Of a DNA stretch of 64,000 nt, positions 1-11,503 are shown one piece after another. The notes beneath the pieces are model-generated. The model was not told where the DNA came from. It made no database searches and saw nothing but the letters and a program-made list of their open reading frames with translations. The DNA is taken from NCBI GenBank assembly GCA_024803745.1, contig JANJXV010000020.1:21378777-21442776 (forward strand), read 5' to 3'. Made by a program: the position numbers and the translations under genes. The stretch is from Megascapheus bottae (Eukaryota; Chordata; Mammalia; Rodentia; Geomyidae). Within the stretch, counting starts at the first letter, position 1. Every line of letters begins with the position of its first letter.

Positions 1-783
1 ACTCACGCCAGCACCTCAGCCCTCCCCTACTCCCTCGAAGCCAGAGGGAATGGGGCGGAAAGAGTGACCTAGAACCATGGACCTACCCCCCACCCCCCAC
101 CCCCGCCAAGTCCTTCCCGGAAGAGCGAGTTGCTCGGCGCAGCCTGTCATCACTCCGGCCTCGGAGGAGCTGAGGTCTGGAGGCGCGGGGTGCGTGCGGG
201 GTGGCGGGCGCGCGGCCGGCCCGGTGCAGGACTTACGGAGCCCCGCGGGCGGCCCCGGGCCGGCTTGGCCCCGGGAGGGCGCGCTCACTCCCCTCGCGGC
301 GCTGCGGTTCGGACGCCGCCGCTGCCCACCTTTGCGGAGACGTCAACACGGGTTGCTCAGGCGGCTCCGGAAGTTTATTTTGGGGGGGGGGAATCATAAA
401 CCCGCCCCGCTGGCTCCGGGGTACGTGTGTCGCCCGGACCCGGGCCCCTCCGCCGTCGTACTGGGTCTGAGCGTAGGCGTGGGGACGCTCAGCGCCGCCG
501 GCCCCACGGCGAACGGGCCGGACGCACCCTGGCTCCTTCCAGCTTTACCCACGCGCCCGCGCCCCACCGTCACTGTGCTACAGGAATAGCTGTGCAGAGG
601 CGGGAACGACGCCCGGCCGTCTGTTTGTCAGTGGTTATTTTCCAGGCGGGAGCCGGGTGGAACCCAGCGGGAGGGAGCCCCCAGCGAGGGGTTCGGGCGC
701 GCGGCGGCCGGCCGCTTCCAGAACGCCCGCGGCCGGCGCGGCACGCCCCGCCCCCGCCGGGGTTTCCCCCACCGCCCGCCCTC

Positions 784-819
784 ATTTGCATGGCGCGGCC
801 CCGCCCCCTCCACCATTGG
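784..819 (+). promoter_or_regulatory. Octamer, GC box and inverted CCAAT cluster
   Basis: Within 36 bp lie a perfect octamer ATTTGCAT (784-791), a GC box CCCCGCCCC (799-807) and an inverted CCAAT box ATTGG (815-819). This order and spacing is typical of the proximal promoter of a TATA-less gene, and it suggests transcription starts about 60-150 bp downstream, in the purine-rich sequence after 880. The motifs are seen directly; their use is inferred. Confidence 0.55.
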
Positions 820-879
820 CCAGCGCCGGGCTCCACCCCCTTCCCACCCCCCACGCCCCCCCCCCATCTCGGCAGGGTT

Positions 880-1060
880 CCGTCCCCCGAGCGCCTTGAG
901 CTGCGGGCAGCGGGCGGACTGTTAAACCGCGGCGGCAGCGGCGGCGGCCCGGGCGGGAGCGGGGCGCGCTCTGGAGAGGAGGCAGCGGCGCCCCGGGTGG
1001 GGGGAGGCGGGCGGGCAGCTAGAGATCACCTCAGCAGCCCCCACCACGGCCGGACCGAAG
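880..1060 (+). other. KANSL1L: Candidate non-coding exon 1
   Basis: The coding sequence starts in an exon preceded by a splice acceptor, so at least one upstream non-coding exon must exist. The best candidate begins downstream of the CCAAT/GC-box cluster and ends at the AAG|gtgcgg junction at 1060/1061. Other GT or GC donors in the island are possible (for example after 1671), so both ends are guesses. No cDNA could be consulted. Confidence 0.3.
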
Positions 1061-1416
1061 GTGCGGCGGCGGAGGGGAGCCAGGGCGCCCCAGCAGGCGA
1101 GTGGCCGGCGTCTCAGCGGCGGGCTGAGGGGGGTGGGTCTCGGCCGGGGACCGTGGCAGCGCGGGGCGGGAAGAGCGGACGGGACCGCTGGGTGGACTCG
1201 CGGGCCCGGCGACCCACCGGCAGGCCCCCTCGTTGCCCGAATCCTCTGGGCTGTTGGACTCCGGGCCCCGGCACACGGATCGCGCTCCAGGGCAGGAGTC
1301 GGACCACAGCCAAATTTAAACGGCTAAATCTAACAGCCTTGGCAGGAGCGGCGGGCAGGGGAGCGGAGGGAAGGGCGGGAGGGCGGGGCGGGCCGGGGGC
1401 GGGCCCAGGCCCGGGT

Positions 1417-1492
1417 CACGTGGGGAGGGGGAGGGGCCTGGCAGGCCTCCCTTTTGTTTTGGCCGGCGCGTGCGCAGAAGGCGGAACACGTG
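1417..1492. promoter_or_regulatory. Two CACGTG E-boxes flanking an NRF1-like site
   Basis: CACGTG palindromes occur at 1417-1422 and 1487-1492, the class bound by USF, MYC/MAX and TFE factors. Between them, at 1466-1476, is GCGCGTGCGCA, close to the NRF1 palindrome GCGCATGCGC. The cluster lies downstream of the octamer/CCAAT group, so it may serve a second start site or sit in the first intron. Confidence 0.45.
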
Positions 1493-3022
1493 GTGTTGGG
1501 GGCCCGCCCCTGGCCGCGACGGCCGCGCCTCGCCCGGGGCTGGTGCGGCGTCTGTTTGGGGGAGCTCGGGGTTGGGACGGGACGGGGCGGGGCGGGGAGG
1601 GGAGGGGCGGGCGGTGTGAGAGGGCCCCCCCGCTGTGGTTATTTCGCACTCGCTCTCGGGCAGACGTAGGTCGGTCCCGCCGGATTAGCGGAGCCAGAGC
1701 GGGAATCTGGACTTTGATGGAAGGGCAGGGGCTGCGGAGTTGGTGTGGCCGCTCGCGCTGGGGACGGGACCGGTCCTACTGGGGACCCTGAGCGTGTGTG
1801 GTAGTGAGCGGGGTCGGGGTGGGGGTGAGGGGCTGTGTGGAAGGAAGGGATGCCGAGCGACGTTCCCGCGGTTGTGGAAACAGCCAGGGAAGAGGGGCCG
1901 GGGGTGCGTCCCCGGGGCAGGCGGGGCGGGGCGCGCTCGCCCTAGGCCCTCAGTCCGGGTCCCCCCCCCCCCCCCGCCCGCCCAACTGTGGAAACCTGTC
2001 CCGTCCTCCCCCCCCCCCCTACAAATTTAAGTCCTGCGCTGGCGAGATTTAAGAGACTAGCTTCCTTAGCTTTGGGCTGAGTTGAGTTTGGATTGGTAGA
2101 AACGCTGCTTCCCCCCCCCCCCCACACACACACACAAAAGAACAAAACCAAACCCACCCCACTGACTGGATGGGGCCGGTTCGTTAGCCGCAGAACCCTT
2201 CTGGACGTGGCCGGGGAGCCCGAGCGCAGACTGGTCCTGGAGGGGGTGTAGCGGTCCGCGGTTTCCGCCTCTCCCAGTTCTTAACTAGCCATTTCCTTGG
2301 GCAAGTCCGACCCCTTGCTGGTCTCAGATCCTTTTCCTCGTGCTCACTGTCTCCTAGTCTGCGTGGTCCTTGCCTGAAGAAATTGTTAGGAAGATCAAAT
2401 GCCCCCTTAGGAAAAAGTTAACTGTAATCTTTACCAACACTACAAAAGCAGAAATCACCAGGTAATGTGCTCCAAGTCAGTTTTCAAAAGAGCTTGCATG
2501 TTGGAGGGATGATATAAACCATGAATATCATGACTCAGGATATCCTGGATTTTCTTGAAAATCTGTGATAGCTTGCATCGTTTGATTCTCCTTCTGTTTC
2601 CACTTCGTTAGCATAAATGTCAGGGTCTGCCACCATTTCTTCATACAAAAATGATCAGTACTTTTGCTTCAACAGCCTTTCCAGAGTTGTTTTGAATGTG
2701 AAAGAAAGTCCTTAACCCAGGCCAGTTTTGTGACAATGAACTTTTACATTTTAATTTCTCCCAGCAACATCTGCCTTTTGAAAGATCAACTACTTAATTA
2801 AATCTTATTTGGCAAGTAGAGAAAATACAAATAAGAAAAGTAGGGTAATTTGTATTTCCTTAATTATTGTCCTATGCATATATGTAAGTTGTCCTAAAAT
2901 TGAAATCATACAGTATTTTCATTTAACTTTAACTTAAACATTCCCACACCATTCAAATAGTGTTTGAAGACTTTTTAATAGATGCTTGGTATTGTATTTA
3001 AACTTTTTACTACTAGTAATTT

Positions 3023-3293
3023 ATTTTGGTGGGTCATGGGCTTGAACTCTTGGCCTGGGCACTGTCCCTAAGCTCTTCAGCTCAAGGGTACCTCCCTACC
3101 CCTGTGCCCGGGCCTTCAGCCCAAGGCTACAGCCCTACCAGTGGAGCCACAGGACCACTTCCTGTTTTCTAGTGGTTAATTGGAGGTAATAGTTTCCTGG
3201 TCTTTACTCCCTGACTGGCTTTGAACCGAGATCCTCAGATCTCAACCTCCTGAGTAGGTAGGATTATAGGCATGAGCCACCTGCGCCCAGCTC
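3023..3293 (-). mobile_element. B-type SINE, antisense
   Basis: It starts with the reversed tail (ttttggtgggtcatggg) and ends with the reversed 7SL-like head (ctcctgagtaggtaggattataggcatgag, seen in part). The right-monomer region is longer than usual because a unit of about 45 bp around 'cagctcaagggtac' and 'cagcccaaggctac' is repeated. Confidence 0.85.
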
Positions 3294-6042
3294 ACTATTG
3301 TAAGGGATTTTGTAAGGGATGTTTGTCATGTTTTGCTAACTTAAATTTCAGAATTTCATTAAGTAGCCTTTTATTAAAAAAAAAAATCTTTCAAGTTCCC
3401 TTCTCTCCCACTGGAGAATAATTTCTTGGTCAGAATCTGTCTTTTCTTGTTGCCTTTTAAGTCCTTGTAATACCCCAAGTTACTTCCCAGACTATTGTAT
3501 TGATTTACCTCATAATGGTGGGAGCATGGCTTTCTAACACTCATGTTCATCATCCAGTATTAACCTTAAGATGAAACACCATGCTTTAATTTGCATTAAG
3601 ATGTTTTTCTACTTAGGTAGATAGGGTGTATCTTGTTTCCTCCTTTACTACACAGTTATTTTATATTTGGCATGTTGCAAATCACATAGTGGGTAATTAG
3701 TAAATACTTGCCAATTGGCTGTTCATATTTAACTTTTACTCATGAAAAATCAAGAAATTATATTCTTGCCCCCCCCCTTTTGGTGGTGGTGTTGCTGTGT
3801 TTTGAACTGGACTCCCACTTGATACACAGGCACTTTATTTTTTGGATAGGGTCTCTTGATTTTGCCCAAGGCTGGCCTTAGACTGTGGTTTTCTTACCTG
3901 TGTTTCCCCAGGTAGCTGGGATAGGTGATTTGACTCCTTACCTGGCTTATTTGGTGGAATATGGGTCTCTAGAATGCAAACTGCATCAAATTCTCCTTAA
4001 TACATTTACTATAACAGACTATTTCACTTCAATTATTTATTTAACTTGTGTGATTAGACTTCCCATTGATCATCCTAGTTTTACTTGTAGCCCAGATGTC
4101 TGATAAAAGCAAAAAACAAGCAAAATCCTGAGTGTTTAAATTTCTTTGGTTTGTTTTAGACTACTTTTGGCAGTCCACCCATTATTGTCTATAAAATCAT
4201 TTTCTAGTCTACCACATGAACTCTAGAAGTACTATATAATTCCTGTTTTATTATGTCTTTGGTGTATTCATTCAGCTATCTGTTAATGTGTTTTTAAGTT
4301 GGTACAGTATTAGATGTTAGTTGGAGACAAAGTAGCTTCCTTCAGATTTAGGATAGCACTTAAATTTGATACTGATTGGATTTGTCAAATTATAAATGGC
4401 AAAGAATAAGACTGATTGCAGCTTGAATGAAAGCTATTGGGGAATTAGCAACTAATTACTGATTATCCTTAGTCATTACTGCATTGTGGTATGAAATGGA
4501 ATGTTATACAAAAACATGGACTACTTGGTTGTCATAAGTGCAATCCTGTATTACTTTCATTATGTTAGATTTAGAAGAGTAAAGAAAGTATATCATTTGT
4601 AAAAAGGTTTCTTCTTTTCTCTTTTTAAATTTTATATTAAACTGATATTTCATTGAGCCATACTCCTTACTCTAACCATAAACCCCCAGCAAATGTTAAT
4701 AAAAATGGTAGCATTCTCCTTGTAGTTGATAGTGTATAATGAAAAGTGAAAATAATTCATAGTGGGAAATTAACTACTAGAAGTTACTCTTCAGATCTTA
4801 GAAATGGACATAAAAACTGGCTTGTAATATTGAAGCTTTATTAATATTTTAGAATTGCTCACAACTTGTTTGTAAGTCACGGCTGTCTTTCTGGCTTTGT
4901 AACACATGGAATTTTTAAGTATTTCACTCTTTTTTTCTTTTTTAAATTGTATTTTATTGTAAAGTATTTCACTTTTTCTAAGTGAACTTTGGTATTTGGT
5001 AGTGGGTCATTAATCAGTGCTTAGCTTCAAGAAGTTAAATTTCAGCCAGAATATGTAGACTGAACCATGTAAACTTTTGCATTTACATGTAGATTTCATC
5101 CAATTAACAAACACAGAAAAAGTTGCTGTTTATATTCCTATGAGTCATGCATTATGACTAAATGTTAATAATTCTGCTTGAAGTATGATCTGTTTGATGT
5201 GTTATGTGGCCACACAAGTGGCTTTATCTTCAATTAAATTCCTTTGGTCTTCAAAGAGAATTCCTTTTTAGGCATAGTTTTAAAAGTGGAAGATAGTCTT
5301 GCTTATAAACATCACTGACTACAAAGTACTGAGCTGACTGTAGCTGGTCATGCCGATTACTGAAGTCATTTCTGCTGTAAATTGTGAATATCCTTTCAAA
5401 AGGCATAAAGCACCTTTGAAAACACACTAGTTTCAGCTAGCTTCCATTAATTTCCTTTTTAAAGAATAACATTGTACCAAAATAAATTCATTCTCTTATG
5501 TTGTATTATTGGATTTTTTTCTTTGTAACAAATTAGAAAAGTTTATTTGCCTTATATGTTAGGGATTTTTAAATGCATGTCTTACCTTTTGCTAAAAGGA
5601 CTTGTCTTTATCTTACTGTTTCTTATTAGCAATTTTTAGTCATTTGAAACACCCAAGTTTAAAAATGTGGAAATAATTTAAGATTCAAACCTACTTTAAC
5701 CTTCTACCCTTTCTCAAAGTAATGTTTGCAGAGTTTTTTATTTTTGTTTCTTTACCTTAATGGCAACTGCTTTCTGGTGCTTTCATTCTAGTTTTACTGC
5801 TGTATTTAAGAGAAATGGATTTATTCATATCACAAGAGAATAAATTTACTTTTAGGGGTAGAATTGGGTACAATAGTTTCTGTAGATTATGTGGAATATG
5901 TTATACAATCTAGAATATAAATCATAGTACAAATCATTGAGCAATATTCTAAGGGATGACAAATCAAAGTTAATCTTTAATACACCCATTTACCTGAGGA
6001 ACTAGATTACAGTTCACCTTAAACTGAATTAAGACAAGATTA

Positions 6043-6255
6043 GTTTTTTTTGTTTTTTGGGTTTTTTTGTGCCAGTCCTGGGCTTGAGCTCAGGGCCTGA
6101 GCACTGTCCTTGGACTTTTTCAAGGCTAGAGCTCTACCACTTGACTCTCAGTACCACTTCTAGTTTTTTTTTCTATATATGTGGTACTGAGGAATTGAAC
6201 CTGGGTCTTCATGCATGCTAGACAAGCACTCTACCACTAAGCCAAACTCCTGGAC
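6043..6255 (-). mobile_element. A-type SINE, antisense
   Basis: T-rich stretch, then gccagtcctgggcttgagct, the right monomer, the middle 'tatatatgtggtactgagg', and the reversed left tRNA-like unit ending ctaccactaagccaaactcc. Confidence 0.88.
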
Positions 6256-6571
6256 CAGATTAGTACATTTTTAATCTTAGACTATTTACAAAATATATTA
6301 AAAGTTCTTTGGTATATGTGACATACATTGACTTACAATGGCTTTTCCACTTTATGCCAGACTATGGTGTCAAAAGTTTTCAGATTTGAAGCATTTTTGT
6401 CAGTCTGGGTAATGGGAAAACTTGACTTGCTTTTTTAAACATTACTTGTATGATTGACTACATACATATTGACCCTTTTTTAGATGCCATTATCTGTAAA
6501 ATACCTCATTGCTTACCATTTAGAGGAGTTATTTATATATCTTGAGTGTTAATATTTAGTTATTTATTTTA

Positions 6572-6744
6572 TCTTTTTGCCAGTCCTGGGCATTAGCTCA
6601 GGGCCTGAGCACTGTCCTTGGGCTTTCTCAAGGCTAGAGCTCTACCACTTGAGCCACAACACCGCTTCCAGCTTTTTCTATGTATGTGGTACAGTCTTTG
6701 TGCATGCTAGGCAAGCATTCTACCACTAGGCCAAACTCCTGGCG
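6572..6744 (-). mobile_element. A-type SINE, antisense, slightly shortened
   Basis: Same order of blocks as other A-type copies, but the middle lacks about 15 bp between 'gtggtac' and 'tctttgtgcatgctagg'. Confidence 0.85.
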
Positions 6745-6983
6745 CAATATTTTTTACATTTGCTATATAGGAATCTTCTCTTAGACTACCTGCTTGAACC
6801 CTGTTTACAATGCTTTTTTTTTTTTAACAGATTTTTGTGTCATTTTTTGTGCTAGTTTTTATATAAATAGAAATGAAAAGAAGTAGAGTTAGTTAGCATC
6901 TGGTGACATACAATATGACATACATATTTAAATGTGGCTATTTAAATGTCTAATAGCTATCATGGGTTAAAACATAATTATGG

Positions 6984-7210
6984 TAAGGCATGGTAGCTCA
7001 CGCCTGTAATCCTAGCTATTCAGGAGTCTGAAATCTGAGGATAGCCGTTCAAAGCTAGCCCAGTCTCTAAAGAACATGAGACTCTTATCTCCAGTTAATC
7101 ACTAGAAAACAGGAAGTGGGGCTGTGACTCAAGGGTAGGACAGTAGACTTTAACTGAAGAGCTCAGGGATAGGCCCAAGAGTTCAAGCCCATGACCCACA
7201 AAAAAGAATT
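6984..7210 (+). mobile_element. B-type SINE with 10-bp target duplication
   Basis: The 7SL-like head (ggtagctcacgcctgtaatc) is joined to the ID-like right half and an A-rich tail. It is flanked by the exact direct repeat ataattatgg at 6974-6983 and 7211-7220, which fixes the insertion boundaries. Confidence 0.92.
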
Positions 7211-7679
7211 ATAATTATGGAATGTCATAGAGTATTAGATATTTATAGAACTGTTGTTAATAATGTAAAATGTTTCATTCATTACTTAGGGTTCATGATT
7301 TCCAGTGATATTTGCTTATATTTTTTTTGCAAATTATATATATAGCTTCACACTTCTGATAACATTTAATACAATTTGTTTCATTTTTTTTTTAGTGATC
7401 ATTTGGCATTATCTCCTCTACTTTTAAGACATCAGTAATGCACAGTGTAATAACTTGGCAAATATTCACTTGTGAGAAAGGAAAAAATTGCACAATACTT
7501 TTAGGAAAAATGTATATACATTGTAGATTATACACTGTGTATAAATTAACTTTTTTTTAACACCTGTGGACTTATATGTTTTTGTAGTTGTTAGTTCTAC
7601 TTAGGAATAGATTCTTTATTGTATTATAGTTGTTTCTATTACTACTACTTGAGTTTTGAAGCTTAAAATCAGAAATGAA

Positions 7680-7937
7680 AGGGGTTTTTTTGGTTGTTGT
7701 TGCTGGTCGTGGGGCTTGAACTCTGGGCCTAGGCTCTGTTCATGAGCTCTTCAGCTCAAGGCTACTGCTCTACCACTTGAGACACAGCACCACTTTTGGT
7801 TTTCTGGGGTTTAATTGTACATAAGTGTCTCATGGACTTTTGTGCCTGGACTGGCAGTGAGATTGAATTGTGATCCTTAGATCTCAGCCTCCTGAGTAGC
7901 TAGCATTACACAGGTGTGAGCCACCGGTGCTCAGCTA
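7680..7937 (-). mobile_element. B-type SINE, antisense, with 9-bp target duplication
   Basis: A T/G-rich reversed tail is followed by the right half and the reversed head ending ccaccggtgctcagct. The direct repeat agaaatgaa is found at 7671-7679 and 7938-7946. Confidence 0.9.
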
Positions 7938-8087
7938 AGAAATGAATGTTTTGAGTCATATTTTAAAGAATAATTATGTAACTCCAAGTTGGACCATTTT
8001 CTTTTTTGACTTCTATCAAAACAAAAATGGGTCTAATTATATCCACAATTATTTATCAGTCACTTATGGTAGTGTGCAGATGTTTCT

Positions 8088-8162
8088 TCAGTATTGGGAA
8101 TTGAACCTAGGGCCTCATGCTAGCTAGATAAATACTGAACTACTGAGCTATAATCCTAGGCA
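8088..8162 (-). mobile_element. ID-like SINE remnant
   Basis: Reversed tRNA-like unit: 'ggaattgaacctagggcctcat' region, then 'gctagctagata' and 'actactgagctata', matching the B box and A box of ID elements in reverse. It sits about 210 bp before the first coding exon. Confidence 0.7.
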
Positions 8163-8402
8163 ATTAGGGTACAGCTTTAATTGGAGTTTTGAATATTAAC
8201 CCCATAGACTGATTAATAACAGCTTAGTACTCATTAAAATATCATTGGAATTTGGGATACAAAAGATGTTTGGTTCCATTCCAATTGTACTTAGGAACAA
8301 GAAATGTTGCTTTTAGACAAAAGACATGAGATATTTTTTCTAGTTTTGATCATTTACTTTTATATTGTTTTAGGTTTCCAGTAATTATCTGCAGGAATCG
8401 CC

Positions 8403-9490
8403 ATGACCCCAGCTCTGAGGGAGGCAACAGCAAAAGGTATCTGCTTTTCATCTTTGCCAAGTACCATGGAGTCTGACAAGATGCTATGTATGGAAAGTCC
8501 AAGAAGTGTAGATGAAAAGCTAAAGGGAGACACTTTCTCTCAGATGCTGGGATTTCCTACTCCTGAACCTACTCTTAATACAAACTTTGTGAATTTAAAA
8601 CATTTTGGCTCCCCCCAGGCTTCAAAACATTATCAGACAGTTCTTTTAATGAGTTCTAATACTACATTAAATAAATACAATGAGAATTGTAAACAAAAGA
8701 AATCAGGGGAGTCCAACTGCACTAAGATGAAAAACATACTGTGTAATGGCAGCAACATTCAGCTCAGCAAACTCTGCCATTCTCATTCTGAAGAGTTCAT
8801 AAAAAAGGAACCTCTATCAGATACTTCAAGCCCGTGCACAAAAGATGTACAAATTGTTTTGGATTCAAATCTAACTAAAGATACTAATGTAGATAAAATA
8901 CAACTCCAAAACTGTAAATGGTACCAAAAGAATGCACTTTTGGATAAAGTTGCTGATACTGAGATTAAAAAAGGTTTATTGCACTGTACTCCAAAGAAAA
9001 TGGGACCCGGCCACTTAAATGTGCCCATTAGTTCTTCAGCTGCTGAAAAAGAGGAGGAAGTGAATGCTCGGTTACTTCATTGTGTAAGCAAACAGAAAAT
9101 TTTACTTAGCCAGGCTAGAAGAACTCAGAAACATTTGCAAATGCTCCTGGCAAAGCATGTTGTTAAACACTATGGCCAACAAATGAAATTTTCTCTGAAA
9201 CATCAGCTGCCCCAGATGAAGATCTTTCATGAACCTACCACACTGTTGGATAAAAGTGTACCTGAGCACACTAAAATTAAGCCAGAAGTCAACGTATTGA
9301 CTACAGAGAATAAGTTATGGGATGATACAAAAACTGGCCTTGCTCGGTGTACAGCTGCAGAAATCCAGAGATTTGCACTGTCTGCTGCAGGGCTGTTGTC
9401 TCATGTTGAAGAGGGTCTGGATTCTGATGCAACTGATAGCAGCTCTGATGACGATTTGGATGAATATACCATTAGAAAAAATATGGCAGT
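8403..9490 (+). CDS. KANSL1L: KANSL1L first coding exon (residues 1-362 plus 2 nt)
   Basis: This exon encodes the N-terminus of KANSL1L, paralogue of KANSL1, the scaffold of the nuclear NSL complex that targets the KAT8/MOF acetyltransferase to histone H4. I recognise it from the start MTPALREATAKG, from FSQMLGFPTPEPTLNTNF, and from the closing acidic stretch. The exon opens at 8374 after a pyrimidine-rich tract ending in TTTTAG, leaving 29 nt of 5' UTR. The ATG has G at -3. A helical basic segment spans residues about 215-265 (EEEVNARLLHCVSKQKILLS onward) and matches the conserved region shared with KANSL1. Residues 340-354 are Asp/Ser-rich. The donor is GT|gtaagt in phase 2; an in-frame stop just past it shows that splicing is required. 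Two psi-K-x-E motifs are present (IKKE 133-136, IKPE 292-295). Confidence 0.96.
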
Positions 9491-9941
9491 GTAAGTGCAA
9501 AATTATTATTAGCCCTTTTTCTGTTCTGTATATAGTAACAATTATAATGGTTTCAAGGTATATTAAAAGGATTTAGACTTTCTAAAATCTTTATTCTATA
9601 GTAAGTTTTATAACTTTAAAAGTTTTATAAGTCACAACATTGTGATTGTTTTTTAACATATTTCATTTGCTAACCTGTTGTGTGAATCTGATCTGCCAGA
9701 GATGGTTTCAGGATCTTCTGCTTATGACAGTTCACAGATGCTCAAGTCCCTTACATAAAATATTTGTGCTTACATAATCTTTCAGTATAATTTTAGAACA
9801 TCTACAGTACTCATAAAACCTAATACATAGTATATGGTATGTGAAGGTTGTCAGTACTGTACTGTTTAGGGAATAACTACATGAAAAACATCTGTTCAGA
9901 TGCAATTTTTTTCCTTTGAATATGTATCTGTTTTCTTCTTT

Positions 9942-10507
9942 TTGGAGCAGGTTCAGGGCTGAACTTAGAACCTGGACATTTTCCTGAGCTTTTAGTACTC
10001 TACCACAGAGTCACAACTCCACTACTAGCTTTTTTGGGGGAGAGGGCAAGGGGTAATGGGGCTTTAACTCTAGGCCTGGACGCTCTCCCTGAGCTCTTCA
10101 GCTCAAGTCCACTGCCTACTTCTGGGCCTAAGCATTGTCCCTGAGCTCTTTAGCTCAAGGCTCCCACCCTACCCCTGGGCATTGTCCCTGAACTCTTAAG
10201 CTAAGGCTACCATCCTACCCATTGAGCCACAGCCCCACTTCCTGTTTTCTAGAGATTAATTGGAGTAAGAGTCTCTTTAGTGCTAGGGCTGACTTTGAAC
10301 CTTGATCCTCAGATCTCAGTCTCCTGAGTAGCTAGGATTACAGGTGTGAGCCACTACACCTCACTCGGCCTCACCGGGCTTTTTGTGAGTTAACTAGATA
10401 TAAAATTCTCTCAGACTTCTCTACCTGGGCTGGCTTCAAAATGTAATCATCAGATTTCAGCCTCCTGATAGCCAAGATTACAGATATAAGTCACCTTTGC
10501 TTTGCTC
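9942..10507 (-). mobile_element. B-type SINE, antisense, interrupted by another B-type SINE
   Basis: The right half lies at 9942-10030 and the 7SL-like left half at 10375-10507 (from ctctcagacttctctacc). The intervening 10033-10374 is a complete younger B-type SINE in the same orientation. The junction is marked by 'gctttttt' on the left and 'gctttttg' on the right. Confidence 0.75.
10033..10374 (-). mobile_element. Nested B-type SINE with a tripled internal segment
   Basis: The right-monomer segment (roughly 'tgtccctgagctcttcagctcaagg' with its flanks) is present three times between 10075 and 10225, so the element is about 100 bp longer than normal. The head is typical (agtagctaggattacaggtg). 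Confidence 0.8.
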
Positions 10508-10892
10508 AACTATTCCATTTTATATAAAGGACTTGATTATCTGTGGATTTTAGTGTCTGTGTGCTTTATCTTTGACTCATGTTACTTTTCCTTCTTTCCT
10601 TTGATTTTAATACCAAACTAGCTACAACATATAGCTTTTATATGTTAGGCCATCCATGAAAGTGTGTTCAATAAATGAATAAAATGTACCTAAATATGAA
10701 CATTTTAAAGTAATGACTTTATTATAATATTTAATATTTTATTTTAAAATTGATAAAATGTATTTATTTAATGTAAATATATAACTGTATGCCTTCTACT
10801 TTTATTTGGTCTTTTAGCTGAGAAAGAATAGGTTTTGCTGTTGGAAAGCACTTAAACATCATTACCATTTTTTTTAAGAATTACTTTGTTGA

Positions 10893-11291
10893 AATATGCC
10901 ATTTTATTTCATTCATTTTCCCACTTGCTGGACACTTGGATTAGTTCCAGTGAGGATATTCCCTGAACATTTTCCTTTTTGTCTTTGTGTAGTCACTGGC
11001 TTGCATTTCTCTTATTAGGAATGGATTTCTAAATATAGCAAATATATTGAAGTGTTCAAGAAAGCAGAAAAGATGTTCCAAAGTATTGGTGTCATTTTAC
11101 ATTTCTGTTGATATAGAAATGAGAATTTTCATTTTTCCATATCTGAACTAACACTCAGTATGATTTATCTTTTTGATTATAGCTGCTCTAGTTGTTGTAG
11201 AGATAGAATTCTTATTTAAATTTATATTTCCTACCAATAAATAAGCTTATTTGTTTTCATAATTAAAAACAAACAAACAAACAACAACAAA
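10893..11291 (-). mobile_element. L1 ORF2 fragment bounded by a 17-bp direct repeat
   Basis: The sequence reads as antisense L1 ORF2 3' region, with landmarks such as 'ttttacatttctgttgatat' and the following 'gagaattttcatttttcc'. It ends in an A/C-rich tail (aaacaaacaaacaacaac). An exact repeat aagaattactttgttga occurs at 10876-10892 and 11292-11308. A tail on the plus side of an antisense body suggests an inverted 5' piece or a rearranged insertion. Confidence 0.55.
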
Positions 11292-11308
11292 AAGAATTAC
11301 TTTGTTGA

Positions 11309-11503
11309 GGGCTGGGAGTTTGGCCTAGTGGTAGAGTGCTTGTTTAGCATGCACAAAGACCCAGGTTCAATTCCTCAGTACCCCATACATAGAAAAATGC
11401 CAGAAGTGGTGCTGAGGTTCAAGTGGTAGAGCTCTAGCCTTGAGAATAGCTCAAGGACAGGGCTCAGGCCCCGAGTCAAGCCCCAGGACTGGTTAAAAGA
11501 AAA
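11309..11503 (+). mobile_element. A-type SINE inserted at the end of the L1 target repeat
   Basis: Complete left and right tRNA-like units: tggcctagtggtagagtgct A-box region, gttcaattcc B-box region, and the right unit to ccaggactgg. Its own flank repeats a diverged form of the same target sequence (agaaatacttcgtt) at about 11504-11518. Confidence 0.9.

Larger units (their letters stand above)
120..2000. promoter_or_regulatory. KANSL1L: CpG island promoter of KANSL1L
   Basis: This stretch is very GC-rich and full of CpG, in sharp contrast to the AT-rich sequence that begins after about 2240. It lies upstream of the first coding exon of KANSL1L and is the only CpG island in the window, so it is the obvious promoter of a broadly expressed gene. 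No TATA box in a convincing position was seen. GC boxes, an octamer, an inverted CCAAT box, two CACGTG E-boxes and an NRF1-like site are present. Long open frames here, including one of 454 codons, are GC-composition artefacts. Divergent transcription to the left is plausible for such islands, but no leftward gene is visible. Confidence 0.85.
1061..8373 (+). other. KANSL1L: Intron 1 of KANSL1L (start uncertain)
   Basis: The left part is still CpG island, with C runs at 1961-1975 and 2008-2019 and a C run plus (CA)n at 2111-2136. From about 2240 the sequence is AT-rich. SINEs sit at about 3023-3293, 6043-6255, 6572-6744, 6984-7210, 7680-7937 and 8088-8162. An eroded B1-like segment may lie at 3770-3960. 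The stretches 2240-3020, 3300-3770, 3960-6040 and 7210-7680 show no recognisable repeat or coding exon. Confidence 0.7.

Noticed and set aside
1..600. Leftward gene sharing the CpG island
   Set aside because: No minus-strand frame with recognisable protein or clear first exon; only the possibility of divergent transcription remains.
427..1791. 454-codon open frame across the CpG island
   Set aside because: GC-rich sequence lacks stop codons by chance; the translation is low-complexity Gly/Arg/Pro/Ala without domains and overlaps the promoter motifs.
9322..9576. Overlapping frame at the end of the first coding exon
   Set aside because: Out-of-frame shadow of the KANSL1L coding sequence that runs into intron 2.
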